DNA of 29,106 nt from Desulfurobacterium atlanticum (GTDB lineage Bacteria; Aquificota; Aquificia; Desulfurobacteriales; Desulfurobacteriaceae): assembly GCF_900188395.1 (NCBI RefSeq), contig NZ_FZOB01000017.1:1-29106 (forward strand). The letters run 5' to 3'. The first letter of the stretch is position 1. The number at the start of each line of letters is the position of its first letter. The notes below the pieces were generated by a model that had not been told where the DNA came from, searched no databases, and was given only the letters and a program-made list of their open reading frames with translations. The translations under genes were made by a program, and so were the position numbers. Of this stretch, positions 1-8,264 are shown in pieces.

Positions 1-429
1 GGTATGAATGGGAGAACACCTTTTGAGGTTTTAAAGAGTAAGTGGGATTGTTTGTTTAATCTTAATGTTGCTTGTTTCCCTGTTGTGCTGCTTGAGGATG
101 TTTTTGTGGTGGCTAATAGGCTGGGGGTATTGGAAAAGGGTGGGGAGAATGTGCTCACCCCCTACCTTTTGAGGAAAAATCACTCTTTTATTATCTTTTC
201 TCCTATAGTTCCCGTTTTCACTATTTTCGGCGGTAAGGGATGGTCTATTTCAAGAAGTATGTATCTGATTTCGTTGAAAGGGGACTCAAACTTTTTTCCG
301 GGAGTTATTGTGCATGTTGGCATTTCCCTTTTAAGACGGCACTTCCCTTTGTATACCTTGCCCTTTGATGTTATAAAGATAGCTAAAAGATTTCGGTTGT
401 ATTTTACTTTGATGTACGGTTTAAAGTAA
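1..429 (+). CDS. C-terminal part of an integrase-core (DDE) transposase, 5' end outside the window; probable remnant
   Basis: The open frame enters from the left edge and runs to a TAA at 427-429. Its first residues, GMNGRTPFEVLKSKW, resemble the segment after the last catalytic Glu in IS481/IS3-type integrase-core transposases (pattern N-G-x-T-P-x-E-V-L). The transposase-like part seems to extend to about base 165 (GGENVLTPYL). From base 180 the frame lies antisense to a secreted-protein gene, so the last ~85 residues are probably read-through into flanking DNA. A weak GGGTG/CACCC inverted repeat (138-142 and 156-160) sits where the element would end and could be part of an IS end. Family is recognised only from this short motif. 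It could also be a full-length element whose stop really is at 429. Confidence 0.45.
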   Translation, partial: GMNGRTPFEVLKSKWDCLFNLNVACFPVVLLEDVFVVANRLGVLEKGGENVLTPYLLRKNHSFIIFSPIVPVFTIFGGKGWSISRSMYLISLKGDSNFFPGVIVHVGISLLRRHFPLYTLPFDVIKIAKRFRLYFTLMYGLK

Positions 430-539
430 ACATAACCTTTACTGTTTTTCTGTAACCATCCAGTTTTAAAATTACCGGCGTAAGCTATGCTTATTCCTGA
501 AAGCAGAATAAACAAATTGAGAAGTATTCTTTTCACCAC
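180..539 (-). CDS. Small secreted protein of unknown function
   Basis: A 119-residue protein that I do not recognise. The first 21 residues form a typical Sec signal peptide (basic MVKR, hydrophobic LLNLFILLSGISI, then AYA before a likely cleavage site). The mature part is basic and beta-rich, with two Cys (in KCRLK and PTCTI) that could form a disulfide. The start is GTG at 539, which shares one base with the TAG stop of galE; an AAGG about 8 nt upstream can serve as ribosome binding site. It is the last gene of the polysaccharide operon, so a periplasmic or envelope role is plausible, but that rests on position only. The antisense frame from the transposase side overlaps it; the signal peptide and operon position favour this strand. 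Confidence 0.7.
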   Translation of the reverse strand: MVKRILLNLFILLSGISIAYAGNFKTGWLQKNSKGYVYFKPYIKVKYNRNLLAIFITSKGKVYKGKCRLKREMPTCTITPGKKFESPFNEIRYILLEIDHPLPPKIVKTGTIGEKIIKE

Positions 540-1513
540 TAAAACCTTCTATTAAGTTCCCACCTCCATGCAGACTTTATTATTATATCAAGTTCATCAA
601 ATTTTGGTTTCCAGTTGAGTGTTTTTTTGAGATTTGTTGGGTCGGCAATGAGAACTGCCGGGTCTCCAGGTCTTCTGTCGGTTTCTTCTACTCTAAAATC
701 TTTTCCTGTTATTTTTCTGACTGTATCAATAATTTCTCTGACAGAGTAACCTTTTCCGTATCCACAGTTAAACACCGCACTTTTGCCGCCACTCATAAGA
801 TATTCTAAAGATAGAAGATGAGCATCTGCAAGGTCGTTTACATGGATATAATCCCTTACACAGGTTCCATCAGGAGTAGGATAGTCTGTTCCAAATATGT
901 AAATCTTCTCTCTTTCACCTTTAGCTGTTTTTAAAATCAGGGGAATTAAGTGGGTTTCTGGATTGTGGGATTCCCCTATCAATCCTGAAGGGTCAGCACC
1001 TGCAGCGTTAAAATAGCGCAGTGACACGTAGTTTAATCCCTTAAAAGTTGAAAGGTCATTAAGTATTTTTTCAACACACGCCTTTGACTGCCCGTAAGGA
1101 TTTATCGGTTTTATCGGTTCAGTTTCAGGGATTGGGACGGTGACAGGATTGCCGTAAACTGCAGCGGTTGATGAGAATATGATCTTATCCACACCTGTTA
1201 TTTCCATGGCTTTTAAAAGACTTACCGTTCCAGAAACGTTGTTTTCATAAAAGGAAAGGGGATTTTTAACAGATTCCCCAACTTCTATGAAAGCTGCAAA
1301 ATGGATAACAGCGTCAGGTTTGAACGATTCAAAGATTTCAGTAAGTTTGTCTGTATCTTTAATGTTGCATCTGATAAATTGGGCATCTTTTACTGCCTCT
1401 TGATGACCGTTATAAAGGTTATCTATAACAAGAACTTCGTGATTCTTTTCTGTTAAAAGTTTTACCGTATGGCTTCCTATATATCCTGCGCCACCTGTAA
1501 CAACTATTTTCAT
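539..1513 (-). CDS. galE: UDP-glucose 4-epimerase
   Basis: A 324-residue extended short-chain dehydrogenase that interconverts UDP-glucose and UDP-galactose with bound NAD, supplying galactosyl donors for surface polysaccharide. Visible features are the N-terminal NAD motif GGAGYIG (G7, G10, G13), the Ser/Thr region FSSTAAVYG (114-121), the catalytic pair YGQSK (Y140, K144), the RYFNAAGADP stretch and the RPGDPA loop near the C-terminus. Length is normal for GalE (about 330-340). The frame could open at a TTG at 1528, but the GGAG ribosome binding site lies inside that extension, 6 nt before ATG 1513, so I choose 1513. It is fourth in the export operon, 20 nt after the YjbH-like gene. A related UDP-sugar epimerase specificity (for example UDP-GlcNAc) cannot be excluded. 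Confidence 0.93.
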   Translation of the reverse strand: MKIVVTGGAGYIGSHTVKLLTEKNHEVLVIDNLYNGHQEAVKDAQFIRCNIKDTDKLTEIFESFKPDAVIHFAAFIEVGESVKNPLSFYENNVSGTVSLLKAMEITGVDKIIFSSTAAVYGNPVTVPIPETEPIKPINPYGQSKACVEKILNDLSTFKGLNYVSLRYFNAAGADPSGLIGESHNPETHLIPLILKTAKGEREKIYIFGTDYPTPDGTCVRDYIHVNDLADAHLLSLEYLMSGGKSAVFNCGYGKGYSVREIIDTVRKITGKDFRVEETDRRPGDPAVLIADPTNLKKTLNWKPKFDELDIIIKSAWRWELNRRF

Positions 1514-1533
1514 CTTTTCTCCGGGCAAATTTA

Positions 1534-2199
1534 TTAAAATTTAAAGGTATAACTTATGTTCCCGCCTGCAGTGTTCCCTGTAAGATAATATCCGGTGATC
1601 TGGAGATTTTTAAACGGCATTATTTTTATTCCAACGTTTATATCAGAATCAGGTTTTTCCATGTAGGTTTTTAGAGTTTTCTCCCTGAAATTAGCATATT
1701 CAATAAGTATGGTAAATTTTGGATGGAAGAGAAGCTCTGCTCCTGTGAAAAATCCATTGTATATACCGCTTCCGTAGCCTACGGTGAAGGTTTGAGGAAT
1801 GAAAGTTTCAAAATATTTACTTATAGAGATGTAGAAACCATGGGAGAGAGCATCTTCTGATACACTTCCTCCGAAAGCGATTGCAGGGTATCTGTCAGTT
1901 TCTGGTAAAAACTGATATTTTAAGAGAAAATCTTTGTCTTCATTGTTTTCAATGTTATATCTTATAGCTGTTTCAAGGCCGGGTAATATTACAGTGTTTA
2001 GACCTAAAGATTTATAATGTCTGTTAAATGAGAACGATGGAGTAACACTTCTTTTTTGCTGGATATATGCAGATGGGGTAAAGAGGTATCCGGTAACTCC
2101 AAATTCTCCTACAGGATCTCTGTATGCTCCGTGGGCAGGACCATTGCTTACGAAAGTTCCTATGGTTAATACAGTTAAAAACAGTTTATCCGTTTTCAT
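1534..2199 (-). CDS. YjbH-like outer-membrane beta-barrel protein of the polysaccharide operon
   Basis: A 221-residue exported protein with an N-terminal signal peptide (MKTDKLFLTVLTIGTFVSNG, probable cleavage near AHGA). The mature part alternates polar and hydrophobic residues with many aromatics and ends in ISYTFKF, a C-terminal Phe as in outer-membrane barrels. The early motif GVTGYLFTPSAY resembles the 'G-G-T-G-x-x-x-x-P-S-A' start of the YjbH/GfcD family, which is encoded with polysaccharide secretion genes. It is much shorter than enterobacterial YjbH (about 700 residues), so it may be only the conserved barrel module. Its AGGGG ribosome binding site overlaps the stop of the upstream SLBB gene (9-nt gap), implying coupled translation. 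A specific transport function is not shown by the sequence. Confidence 0.6.
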   Translation of the reverse strand: MKTDKLFLTVLTIGTFVSNGPAHGAYRDPVGEFGVTGYLFTPSAYIQQKRSVTPSFSFNRHYKSLGLNTVILPGLETAIRYNIENNEDKDFLLKYQFLPETDRYPAIAFGGSVSEDALSHGFYISISKYFETFIPQTFTVGYGSGIYNGFFTGAELLFHPKFTILIEYANFREKTLKTYMEKPDSDINVGIKIMPFKNLQITGYYLTGNTAGGNISYTFKF

Positions 2200-2208
2200 G
2201 CTTTCCCC

Positions 2209-5067
2209 TTAAATGTGAGTAACTGTATATACTGTTAGTGCTGATTGATAGATTATCTGAATTACATCTTTTATTAAAGGCCTCCACATTGTTGGAACAT
2301 TGATTTTTGTAGGAACTATGACGGCATCTCCTGGCTGGAGCTTGTAACTTAGAATTTCAGACTCTTTACTTCCCCAGAGAAATCTTCTGTCTTTGCTGCT
2401 CCATGTAATGAGAGAATATTTTTTCTCGGTTGATGTTACCGTTGTTCCATCAGCTTTTATTATGAAGATGTTTTCTCTGTCTGCGTCTTTTGTGAGGCCA
2501 CCACACATTTTTAGATAATCTTCAACGGTCAATCCTTTGCGGTAAACGATTGCTCCTGGATTGTAAACTTCACCAAAAACAAGAACACTTGATGGAATTT
2601 TAGGAATAATTATCTGGTCTCCATCTTCAAGGAGGATGTTATAGGGAGAGTTTTTCAGTTTTTCAAGATCTTCTGGAACTTTTAGTCCTGTTATCCTTCC
2701 AGAAACCTGAGTTTTCTCCATAAGGTCAAGGAGTTTTCTTTTTGATTCAAAAGCACTCTGTCTTGCCTGAAGTTCCTCTTTTGTAAGGTCGGACTGCATG
2801 ATTCCAGCCTGCTCTTTTTCAAGTTCCTGTCTCATCTGTAAAATAGCTTGAGCGAGATGTTCCTTTTCCATCTGCTTGATAGAATTTCTGAGAATAATTA
2901 TTCCCTGAGGAAATGCTTTCTCTTTAAATCCTCCTGCTGCTTTTAAGACATCGTAAAGGGTTGTTTTTTCTGTAATTTTGAACACACCAGGTCTTTTTAC
3001 ATATCCTGCGACATTTACTTTTTCTACAATCTCTTCAGGAGAAATCTCTTTTATTATTATTCTATCTCCAGGATTTAGTGTTATGTTTGCAGCAGGATTG
3101 TTTTTGATTAGAAGGTCGTACAGATAGATAGTTGAGACACTTCTCTTTATAACTTCTGCTCCTGTTTCAGCTTTGACCTTTATATTTTCTGCCTCTTCAA
3201 CAGCTGCCGCACTTTTCCTTTTAGGTGCTTCCCTAAATATTTCCACTTTTAGGTTTTTTATTTCTCCTTTAAGTTTTACAGAAGCAATAGCAGTTTTAAG
3301 TTTTAGATTATCTCTGTACGGTATGTAGTGGGGGTTTTCCACAAGTCCTGAAACCTTGACAGGAGGATAGACATATTTTGGGTAGAATTTAACGACATCC
3401 AGAGCTTGAAGGTCTATATCTTTTGTTCCGTTTATTATATCTATAGGTGAAAATCTGATAATTTCCTTTATATTAAGAGTTTCAAGGTCTCTTCTGTCTA
3501 TTTCAGCGTAATAAAGGTTAGTGTTTATTGTTAACATATCTTTATTAAGTATTTGGGAAAGTTTCATGCCTGGTTTGTAAGCGTAGACACCCGGGTATTT
3601 AATTTCTCCTTCAACGACGAAAGCATCTTTAACTTTATTGAAATCTACCTTCTTAGTTTCTCCGAATTTGTAGAATACGATTGTGTCTTGAGGTTTAAGG
3701 GCTACATTTTCTTTTCCATTAAGGACATTTTCGGGGATAAAAGTGATATATTGAGGAGGAGTTCCATGTGGAAATTGCCTTATGATAAGTCCAAATTTCA
3801 TATTTGTATCAATAAGGAACATATCTGGAGTGAGTATTTGGGAAAGTTTCATGCCTGGTTTGTAAGCGTAGACACCCGGGTATGCTACATAACCCTTTAC
3901 AAGAACAGCATTTTGGGGAACTGTTATCATTTTCTTGATGATGACAAGATCGCCACTGTGCACTTTTTGAGAGATGAAGTTTTTGTCAGATAGAGATCCC
4001 TCTATAACTTTTGTTACTGTATTGTCAACATACCTTTGGATTGTTACTTTATATTTGTATGCAGATGGTAAAATACCGCCGGCCATATCTATTAAATCTT
4101 TCAGGGTCTCACTTCCCTTAAGTTCGTATATTGCCGGCCTTTTGACAGCACCGCCTATTCCAGCAACTTTTTTAACCGGAGGAATAAAAATTACATCTCC
4201 ATCTTTTAAACGGATATCAACAGGCATACCGTTAAGCAAAAGTTTATAAAAGTCTATCTTTATTGTTTTTAGACCTTTAGGAGTTTGTCTTCTTATAATC
4301 ACATTTCTCAGGCTTCCTGTTCCTTTTATACCTCCTGCCATCATTATTGCATCAATAACGGTGTTTGTTCCTGTTACGATAGTGGCACCGGGTCTATTGA
4401 CCTCTCCAGATACATATACCGGAAATGTTCTAAGTCTTCCAACAGTTAGTTTTATGTTTACCCCAAGAGCTTTAGAGATCTCTTTCTCTGCCTGTCCAAG
4501 TGTTTTTCCCCAGACATAAAAGACTCCAAGCCCTGGTATATAAACCTTTCCTTCCCTATCAACGACAAGTTTTGAAATTTGGGAGAGGTCAATGTTTGGA
4601 GGGTTGCCGATTACGTATATGAAAAGTTCATCCCCCGGTCCCAATACGTAGGTTTTGTCAACAGGTATTGATGTTGTCGGTTTTTTGAAACCTTTAAAGA
4701 AGCTGTAACCAAATTGTTGTAGATATGTTTTGAGAGATTTAGACCTTGCTGCGAAATCTTCTTCAATTGGCGATAATAGTTCCTGTTTTTTTGAGTAAGA
4801 GTTTTTTCTATTTTGCTGTTCAACAAAAAAGTTTGATGTAGCTTCCTTTTCAGAAAGTTTAGGTGAAACTGGAAAACTGTTTGTTCCATTTGAAGTAGTT
4901 TCTATTTTATCTTTTAATGTTGGAAAGTAAGAAGTATAATTGGTGGGGTTTTGAGGTGTTTGTGTGTGTGAAAAAGAGACAGGAAACATCTGCCCGTAAG
5001 CATTTATTATTTTTATATTACAAAAAGTAACAATGGTTGCTATTTTTAGTAGTGTTTTTATCTTCAT
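2209..5067 (-). CDS. Multi-SLBB polysaccharide export protein (Wza-like family)
   Basis: A 952-residue exported protein. Residues 1-25 look like a signal sequence, with no lipobox Cys. A low-complexity Ser/Thr/Asn-rich linker follows (to ~130), then the polysaccharide export domain at ~138-215 (LGPGDELFIYVIG, REGKVYIPGLG). About seven SLBB units come next, each opening with V-x-G-x-V-x-x-P-G (for example VYVSGEVNRPGA at 217, LVKGYVAYPGVY at 389, VVEGEIKYPGVY at 484, VAGYVKRPGVF and VFGEVYNPGAI later). A charged Glu/Gln-rich stretch interrupts the sixth repeat. The last 25 residues are hydrophobic (IIYQSALTVYTV). Wza has about 380 residues, so this is a greatly extended version. It should form or line the periplasmic/outer-membrane export channel. 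Start ATG 5067 overlaps the Wzz-like stop as ATGA. An exact internal DNA repeat is described separately. Confidence 0.88.
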   Translation of the reverse strand: MKIKTLLKIATIVTFCNIKIINAYGQMFPVSFSHTQTPQNPTNYTSYFPTLKDKIETTSNGTNSFPVSPKLSEKEATSNFFVEQQNRKNSYSKKQELLSPIEEDFAARSKSLKTYLQQFGYSFFKGFKKPTTSIPVDKTYVLGPGDELFIYVIGNPPNIDLSQISKLVVDREGKVYIPGLGVFYVWGKTLGQAEKEISKALGVNIKLTVGRLRTFPVYVSGEVNRPGATIVTGTNTVIDAIMMAGGIKGTGSLRNVIIRRQTPKGLKTIKIDFYKLLLNGMPVDIRLKDGDVIFIPPVKKVAGIGGAVKRPAIYELKGSETLKDLIDMAGGILPSAYKYKVTIQRYVDNTVTKVIEGSLSDKNFISQKVHSGDLVIIKKMITVPQNAVLVKGYVAYPGVYAYKPGMKLSQILTPDMFLIDTNMKFGLIIRQFPHGTPPQYITFIPENVLNGKENVALKPQDTIVFYKFGETKKVDFNKVKDAFVVEGEIKYPGVYAYKPGMKLSQILNKDMLTINTNLYYAEIDRRDLETLNIKEIIRFSPIDIINGTKDIDLQALDVVKFYPKYVYPPVKVSGLVENPHYIPYRDNLKLKTAIASVKLKGEIKNLKVEIFREAPKRKSAAAVEEAENIKVKAETGAEVIKRSVSTIYLYDLLIKNNPAANITLNPGDRIIIKEISPEEIVEKVNVAGYVKRPGVFKITEKTTLYDVLKAAGGFKEKAFPQGIIILRNSIKQMEKEHLAQAILQMRQELEKEQAGIMQSDLTKEELQARQSAFESKRKLLDLMEKTQVSGRITGLKVPEDLEKLKNSPYNILLEDGDQIIIPKIPSSVLVFGEVYNPGAIVYRKGLTVEDYLKMCGGLTKDADRENIFIIKADGTTVTSTEKKYSLITWSSKDRRFLWGSKESEILSYKLQPGDAVIVPTKINVPTMWRPLIKDVIQIIYQSALTVYTVTHI
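3548..3883. repeat. Perfect 51-bp direct repeat, two copies 285 bp apart, within the SLBB gene
   Basis: Bases 3548-3598 and 3833-3883 are identical over 51 bp by direct reading. A further 9 identical bases (aacatatct) lie just before each copy, separated from it by a short mismatched stretch. Each copy encodes YPGVYAYKPGMKLSQIL in the same frame, at residues 396-412 and 491-507 (95 residues apart). Identity at every synonymous position, while the flanking SLBB sequence has diverged, indicates recent duplication or gene conversion rather than selection on protein alone. Confidence 0.9.
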
Positions 5068-6281
5068 TGTTTTTCCTCCACGAGATCTCTTTTCTTGATA
5101 TTATCAAGCCACTCTTTGAAAAATGCAGCAAATATTCCAAGGAAGAGCCCTGAAATAAGGCCAACTGCCACTATAAGTTTTTTCTTTGGTTTTGCAGGTT
5201 TATCAGGGTCTGGTATGTACGGTGGGTCTATAACCTGGAATGAGATCTGCTCTTTCATCTCTTGAGCTTTTGCAAGTTCATACTCTTTCACAAGGGTTTC
5301 ATAAAGTCCCTGTGTTATGCCTATTTCTGTTTTAAGTCTCATAAGGTTAAATTGATAGTCCGGGACAGAAACATAGCTGTCTTCACCTTTAATATTGCTG
5401 AGTTGTTTCTCTATTTGAGAAAGTTCTCTTTTAATTTTTTCCTTTTCGTATGGTGTTAAACCTGGCTTTTCAAGGTAAGCTTTTAGCTTTTCCCGTTTTG
5501 CTATAAGACTTCCTTCCTTTTTTCCTTTCTCAATCTCATCTTCTGTAAAGGATAACATGGGGATTTCTCTTATCTTTCCCTGTGTAAACTCGGAATAGAT
5601 TTTCTGAAGTTTTTCAAGTCTTTTCCTTACCTGTTCAAGTTGTTTCCCAAGATATATTCTGTATTTTTTGGAAACGGTGAAAGTTTTCTCTTTTAAAATC
5701 TCTTCTGTTGCATTTAAAAGGTCGTTGGCTATTTTGTATGCCATAACAGGGTCTTTTTTAAATTCAACATTTATAGTTATCACGCCTGTTTTTTTATCCG
5801 ATGAGTAGGAGATAAGGTTCTTTAAAACTTCAGCTCCGTCAAGGACTGTTGGTGGCTTTTCATTTTCATTAAGTATCCACTTTTTTGTTTCATTGTCCCA
5901 TTTATCCTTAAAAAGGATAGGAAGTAAATTAAGGTCATTTACTATCTTTTCTCTTAAAATTCTACTTTGAAGGATGGATTCAACAGTCAGTCCAGACTGG
6001 CTCATCCCTGGAATGGACACAGGGAGGGATGATAACAGGGAGGAAAGTCCGCTTTTTTTCTCTCCACCAAGTGGCATTATGGAAACGTTGGTTTTATAGG
6101 TTTTAGGCAAAATGAAGCACAGAATAAGTGCTATTGCGGTAAAAAGAAATGTTGTTCCTAAGACTATCTTTTTTCTTTTTTTTAGTGTTAAATAAAGTTC
6201 GTAAAGGTCAATTTCATCATCTTCGTAATAAGGTGGTGTATATGCAGGTTCTTTGTCTCTCCAGTTTTCTTTTCTCTCCAT
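5064..6281 (-). CDS. Wzz/chain-length-determinant family inner-membrane protein, no kinase domain
   Basis: A 405-residue polysaccharide co-polymerase. After an acidic cytoplasmic N-terminus (YYEDDEIDLYELYLTLKKRK) comes a first membrane helix at ~39-59. A long periplasmic domain with predicted coiled coil follows (~200-330, rich in Glu/Lys/Leu), then a Pro-rich stretch (PPYIPDPDKPAKPKK) leading into a second membrane helix (LIVAVGLISGLFLGIFAAF) and a short basic tail. This is the classic Wzz architecture: it sets polysaccharide chain length and bridges to the export protein encoded next. No Walker-motif tyrosine kinase domain is fused, unlike Wzc. It is the first gene of the minus-strand operon; ATG at 6281, with GGGG about 9 nt upstream as a weak ribosome binding site. 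Confidence 0.88.
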   Translation of the reverse strand: MERKENWRDKEPAYTPPYYEDDEIDLYELYLTLKKRKKIVLGTTFLFTAIALILCFILPKTYKTNVSIMPLGGEKKSGLSSLLSSLPVSIPGMSQSGLTVESILQSRILREKIVNDLNLLPILFKDKWDNETKKWILNENEKPPTVLDGAEVLKNLISYSSDKKTGVITINVEFKKDPVMAYKIANDLLNATEEILKEKTFTVSKKYRIYLGKQLEQVRKRLEKLQKIYSEFTQGKIREIPMLSFTEDEIEKGKKEGSLIAKREKLKAYLEKPGLTPYEKEKIKRELSQIEKQLSNIKGEDSYVSVPDYQFNLMRLKTEIGITQGLYETLVKEYELAKAQEMKEQISFQVIDPPYIPDPDKPAKPKKKLIVAVGLISGLFLGIFAAFFKEWLDNIKKRDLVEEKQ

Positions 6282-6294
6282 TATAAAAAGCCCC

Positions 6295-6345
6295 AGATAA
6301 TTTTTATAGTGAAGCTTAATTATAGCAGGAAAATGTGAAAAAATT
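6295..6345 (-). promoter_or_regulatory. Candidate promoter of the polysaccharide operon
   Basis: In the 130-bp divergent gap between the Wzz-like gene and lepA, the minus strand carries a perfect TATAAT (6319-6324 on the plus strand reads attata) about 38 nt before the start codon. It is preceded by a T-rich stretch without a good TTGACA at the right distance. A start site near 6312 would give a short leader. Called from the -10 element only. Confidence 0.4.
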
Positions 6346-6375
6346 CTTTCGGTTTTTTTGTAAAAAGTTTATATT
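6344..6375 (+). promoter_or_regulatory. Candidate promoter of lepA
   Basis: A TATATT at 6370-6375 lies 36 nt before the lepA ATG, with only a weak TTCTTT-like -35 (6344-6349, spacer 20) in a poly-T/poly-A region. The ribosome binding site AGAGGG follows at ~6399-6404. Low-confidence call; the position between divergent genes is the main support. Confidence 0.3.
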
Positions 6376-6411
6376 CTCTAAAAACAGTTTCTTTTGTTAG
6401 AGGGTTGAGTT

Positions 6412-8211
6412 ATGATTGACAGAAGCAGAATAAGGAATTTTTGCATAATTGCCCATATAGACCACGGGAAATCAACGCTTGCAGATAGACTTCTTGAGTT
6501 TACGGGAACTGTTACAAAAAGGGAGATGAAGGAGCAGTTTCTTGATTCTCTTGAACTTGAAAGGGAAAGGGGTATTACTATTAAGCTTAATGCTGTAAGG
6601 ATGAACTACAAAGCTGATGATGGTAATGAGTATGTAATGCACCTTATAGATACTCCGGGACATGTGGATTTTTCCTATGAAGTTTCAAGAAGTCTTTCAG
6701 CGTGTGAAGGTGCACTTCTTGTTGTTGATGCGACGCAAGGGATAGAGGCACAGACAATAGCAAACTTTTTTCTTGCCCTTGAAGCAAATCTTGAGATAAT
6801 TCCGGTTATTAATAAAATAGACCTTCCTTCTGCAAATGTTGACTGGGTTAAAGAGCAAATAGAGGAGGTTCTGGGACTTGATAGTGATGAAGCTATCCTT
6901 GCAAGCGCGAAGGAGGGTATAGGAATAAAAGAGATTCTTGAAGCTATAGTTAAAAGGGTGCCCCCTCCAGAAGGTGATGAAAAAAAACCTTTGAAGGCGC
7001 TGATATTTGATTCTTACTATGATAATTATAAGGGAGTCATACCTTTTGTAAGGGTTTATGACGGTGTTTTAAAACCCGGGATGAGAATAAAGATGGTTTC
7101 CAACAATAAAGAGTTTGAGGTGGTGGAAGTTGGAACTCAAGCTCCTTTTATGAAGAAGCTTGATGAGCTTGGGCCCGGGGAAGTTGGTTATATAGCGGCA
7201 AATATTAAAAATATTGAAGATACACAGGTTGGCGATACGATAACAGATGCGGAAAATCCTACCGATAATCCGTGTCCGGGCTTCAGACCGGCAAAGCCTA
7301 TGGTTTTTGCAGGTCTTTATCCTGTTGATTCAGATAGGTATGAGGATTTGAAAGAAGCCCTTGAAAAGCTGAAGTTAAACGATGCGGCTCTCTTTTATGA
7401 GCCTGAAACGTCCGTGGCTCTTGGATTTGGCTTCAGATGTGGTTTTTTAGGATTGCTTCACATGGAAGTTATAAAAGAGCGCCTTGAAAGAGAGTTTGGT
7501 CTTGACCTTATAGCTACAGCTCCGAGTGTTACATATAAAGTAACATTGACAGATGGAACGGTTGTTGATGTTCAAAATCCTGCTGAGATGCCTCCAAAAG
7601 AAAAGATAGAGAAAGTGGAAGAGCCGTATATTCGTGCTTCAATAATAACGCCAGCAGATTATGTCGGTCCCATTATGCAGCTCTGTCAGGATAGGCGGGG
7701 GGAGCAGAAAGGTTTCAGCTATCTTGACCAGACAAGGGTTGAGCTTCAGTATGATATGCCTCTTTCCGAGATTCTCTTCGACTTTTTTGATAAATTGAAG
7801 TCGGTTTCCCGTGGTTATGCTTCCTTTGATTACGAACTTATAGGTTATAAACCTTCTGAGCTTGTTAAGTTAGATATTCTTATAAACGGTAAACCTGTAG
7901 ATGCCCTGTCTGTTATAGTGCATAAAGATAAGGCGTACCAGAGAGGGAAACAGCTTGTTGAAAAACTGAAAGAGATAATTCCAAGACAGCTTTTTGAGGT
8001 TGCTATTCAGGCTGCTATAGGAAACAAAATAATAGCAAGGGAAAATGTTAAAGCTTTAAGGAAGGATGTGTTGTCTAAATGTTACGGTGGTGATATTACA
8101 AGGAAAAAGAAACTCCTTGAAAAGCAGAAAGAGGGTAAGAAAAAGATGAAGATGCTTGGAAAAGTGGAAGTTCCTCAGGAAGCATTTATGGCCGTTTTAA
8201 AAGTGGAATAG
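6412..8211 (+). CDS. lepA: Elongation factor 4 (LepA), translational GTPase
   Basis: A 599-residue GTPase of the EF-G-like superfamily, normal length for LepA. It acts on stalled or mis-set ribosomes and in ribosome assembly. The G domain is intact: G1 [11 protein letters not shown]2 region [10 protein letters not shown]3 DTPGHVDF, G4 NKIDLP, G5 SAKEG. The LepA-specific C-terminal domain ends in [18 protein letters not shown] and MAVLKVE, typical of the family, and domain IV of EF-G is absent. Start ATG 6412 follows an AGAGGG. lepB follows after 53 nt, the same pair order as the lepA-lepB operon of E. coli. Confidence 0.97.
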   Translation: MIDRSRIRNFCIIAHIDHGKSTLADRLLEFTGTVTKREMKEQFLDSLELERERGITIKLNAVRMNYKADDGNEYVMHLIDTPGHVDFSYEVSRSLSACEGALLVVDATQGIEAQTIANFFLALEANLEIIPVINKIDLPSANVDWVKEQIEEVLGLDSDEAILASAKEGIGIKEILEAIVKRVPPPEGDEKKPLKALIFDSYYDNYKGVIPFVRVYDGVLKPGMRIKMVSNNKEFEVVEVGTQAPFMKKLDELGPGEVGYIAANIKNIEDTQVGDTITDAENPTDNPCPGFRPAKPMVFAGLYPVDSDRYEDLKEALEKLKLNDAALFYEPETSVALGFGFRCGFLGLLHMEVIKERLEREFGLDLIATAPSVTYKVTLTDGTVVDVQNPAEMPPKEKIEKVEEPYIRASIITPADYVGPIMQLCQDRRGEQKGFSYLDQTRVELQYDMPLSEILFDFFDKLKSVSRGYASFDYELIGYKPSELVKLDILINGKPVDALSVIVHKDKAYQRGKQLVEKLKEIIPRQLFEVAIQAAIGNKIIARENVKALRKDVLSKCYGGDITRKKKLLEKQKEGKKKMKMLGKVEVPQEAFMAVLKVE

Positions 8212-8264
8212 TTTTGCAAGTTGTGATACTTTTTTGCTGTTATTTTTAGCTTGAGAGGTGTTTT

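Noticed and set aside
3553-3993. 146-codon plus-strand frame with an internally repeated peptide
   Set aside because: It is antisense to the SLBB gene; its repeat is only the mirror of the 51-bp duplication, and it has no credible ribosome binding site.
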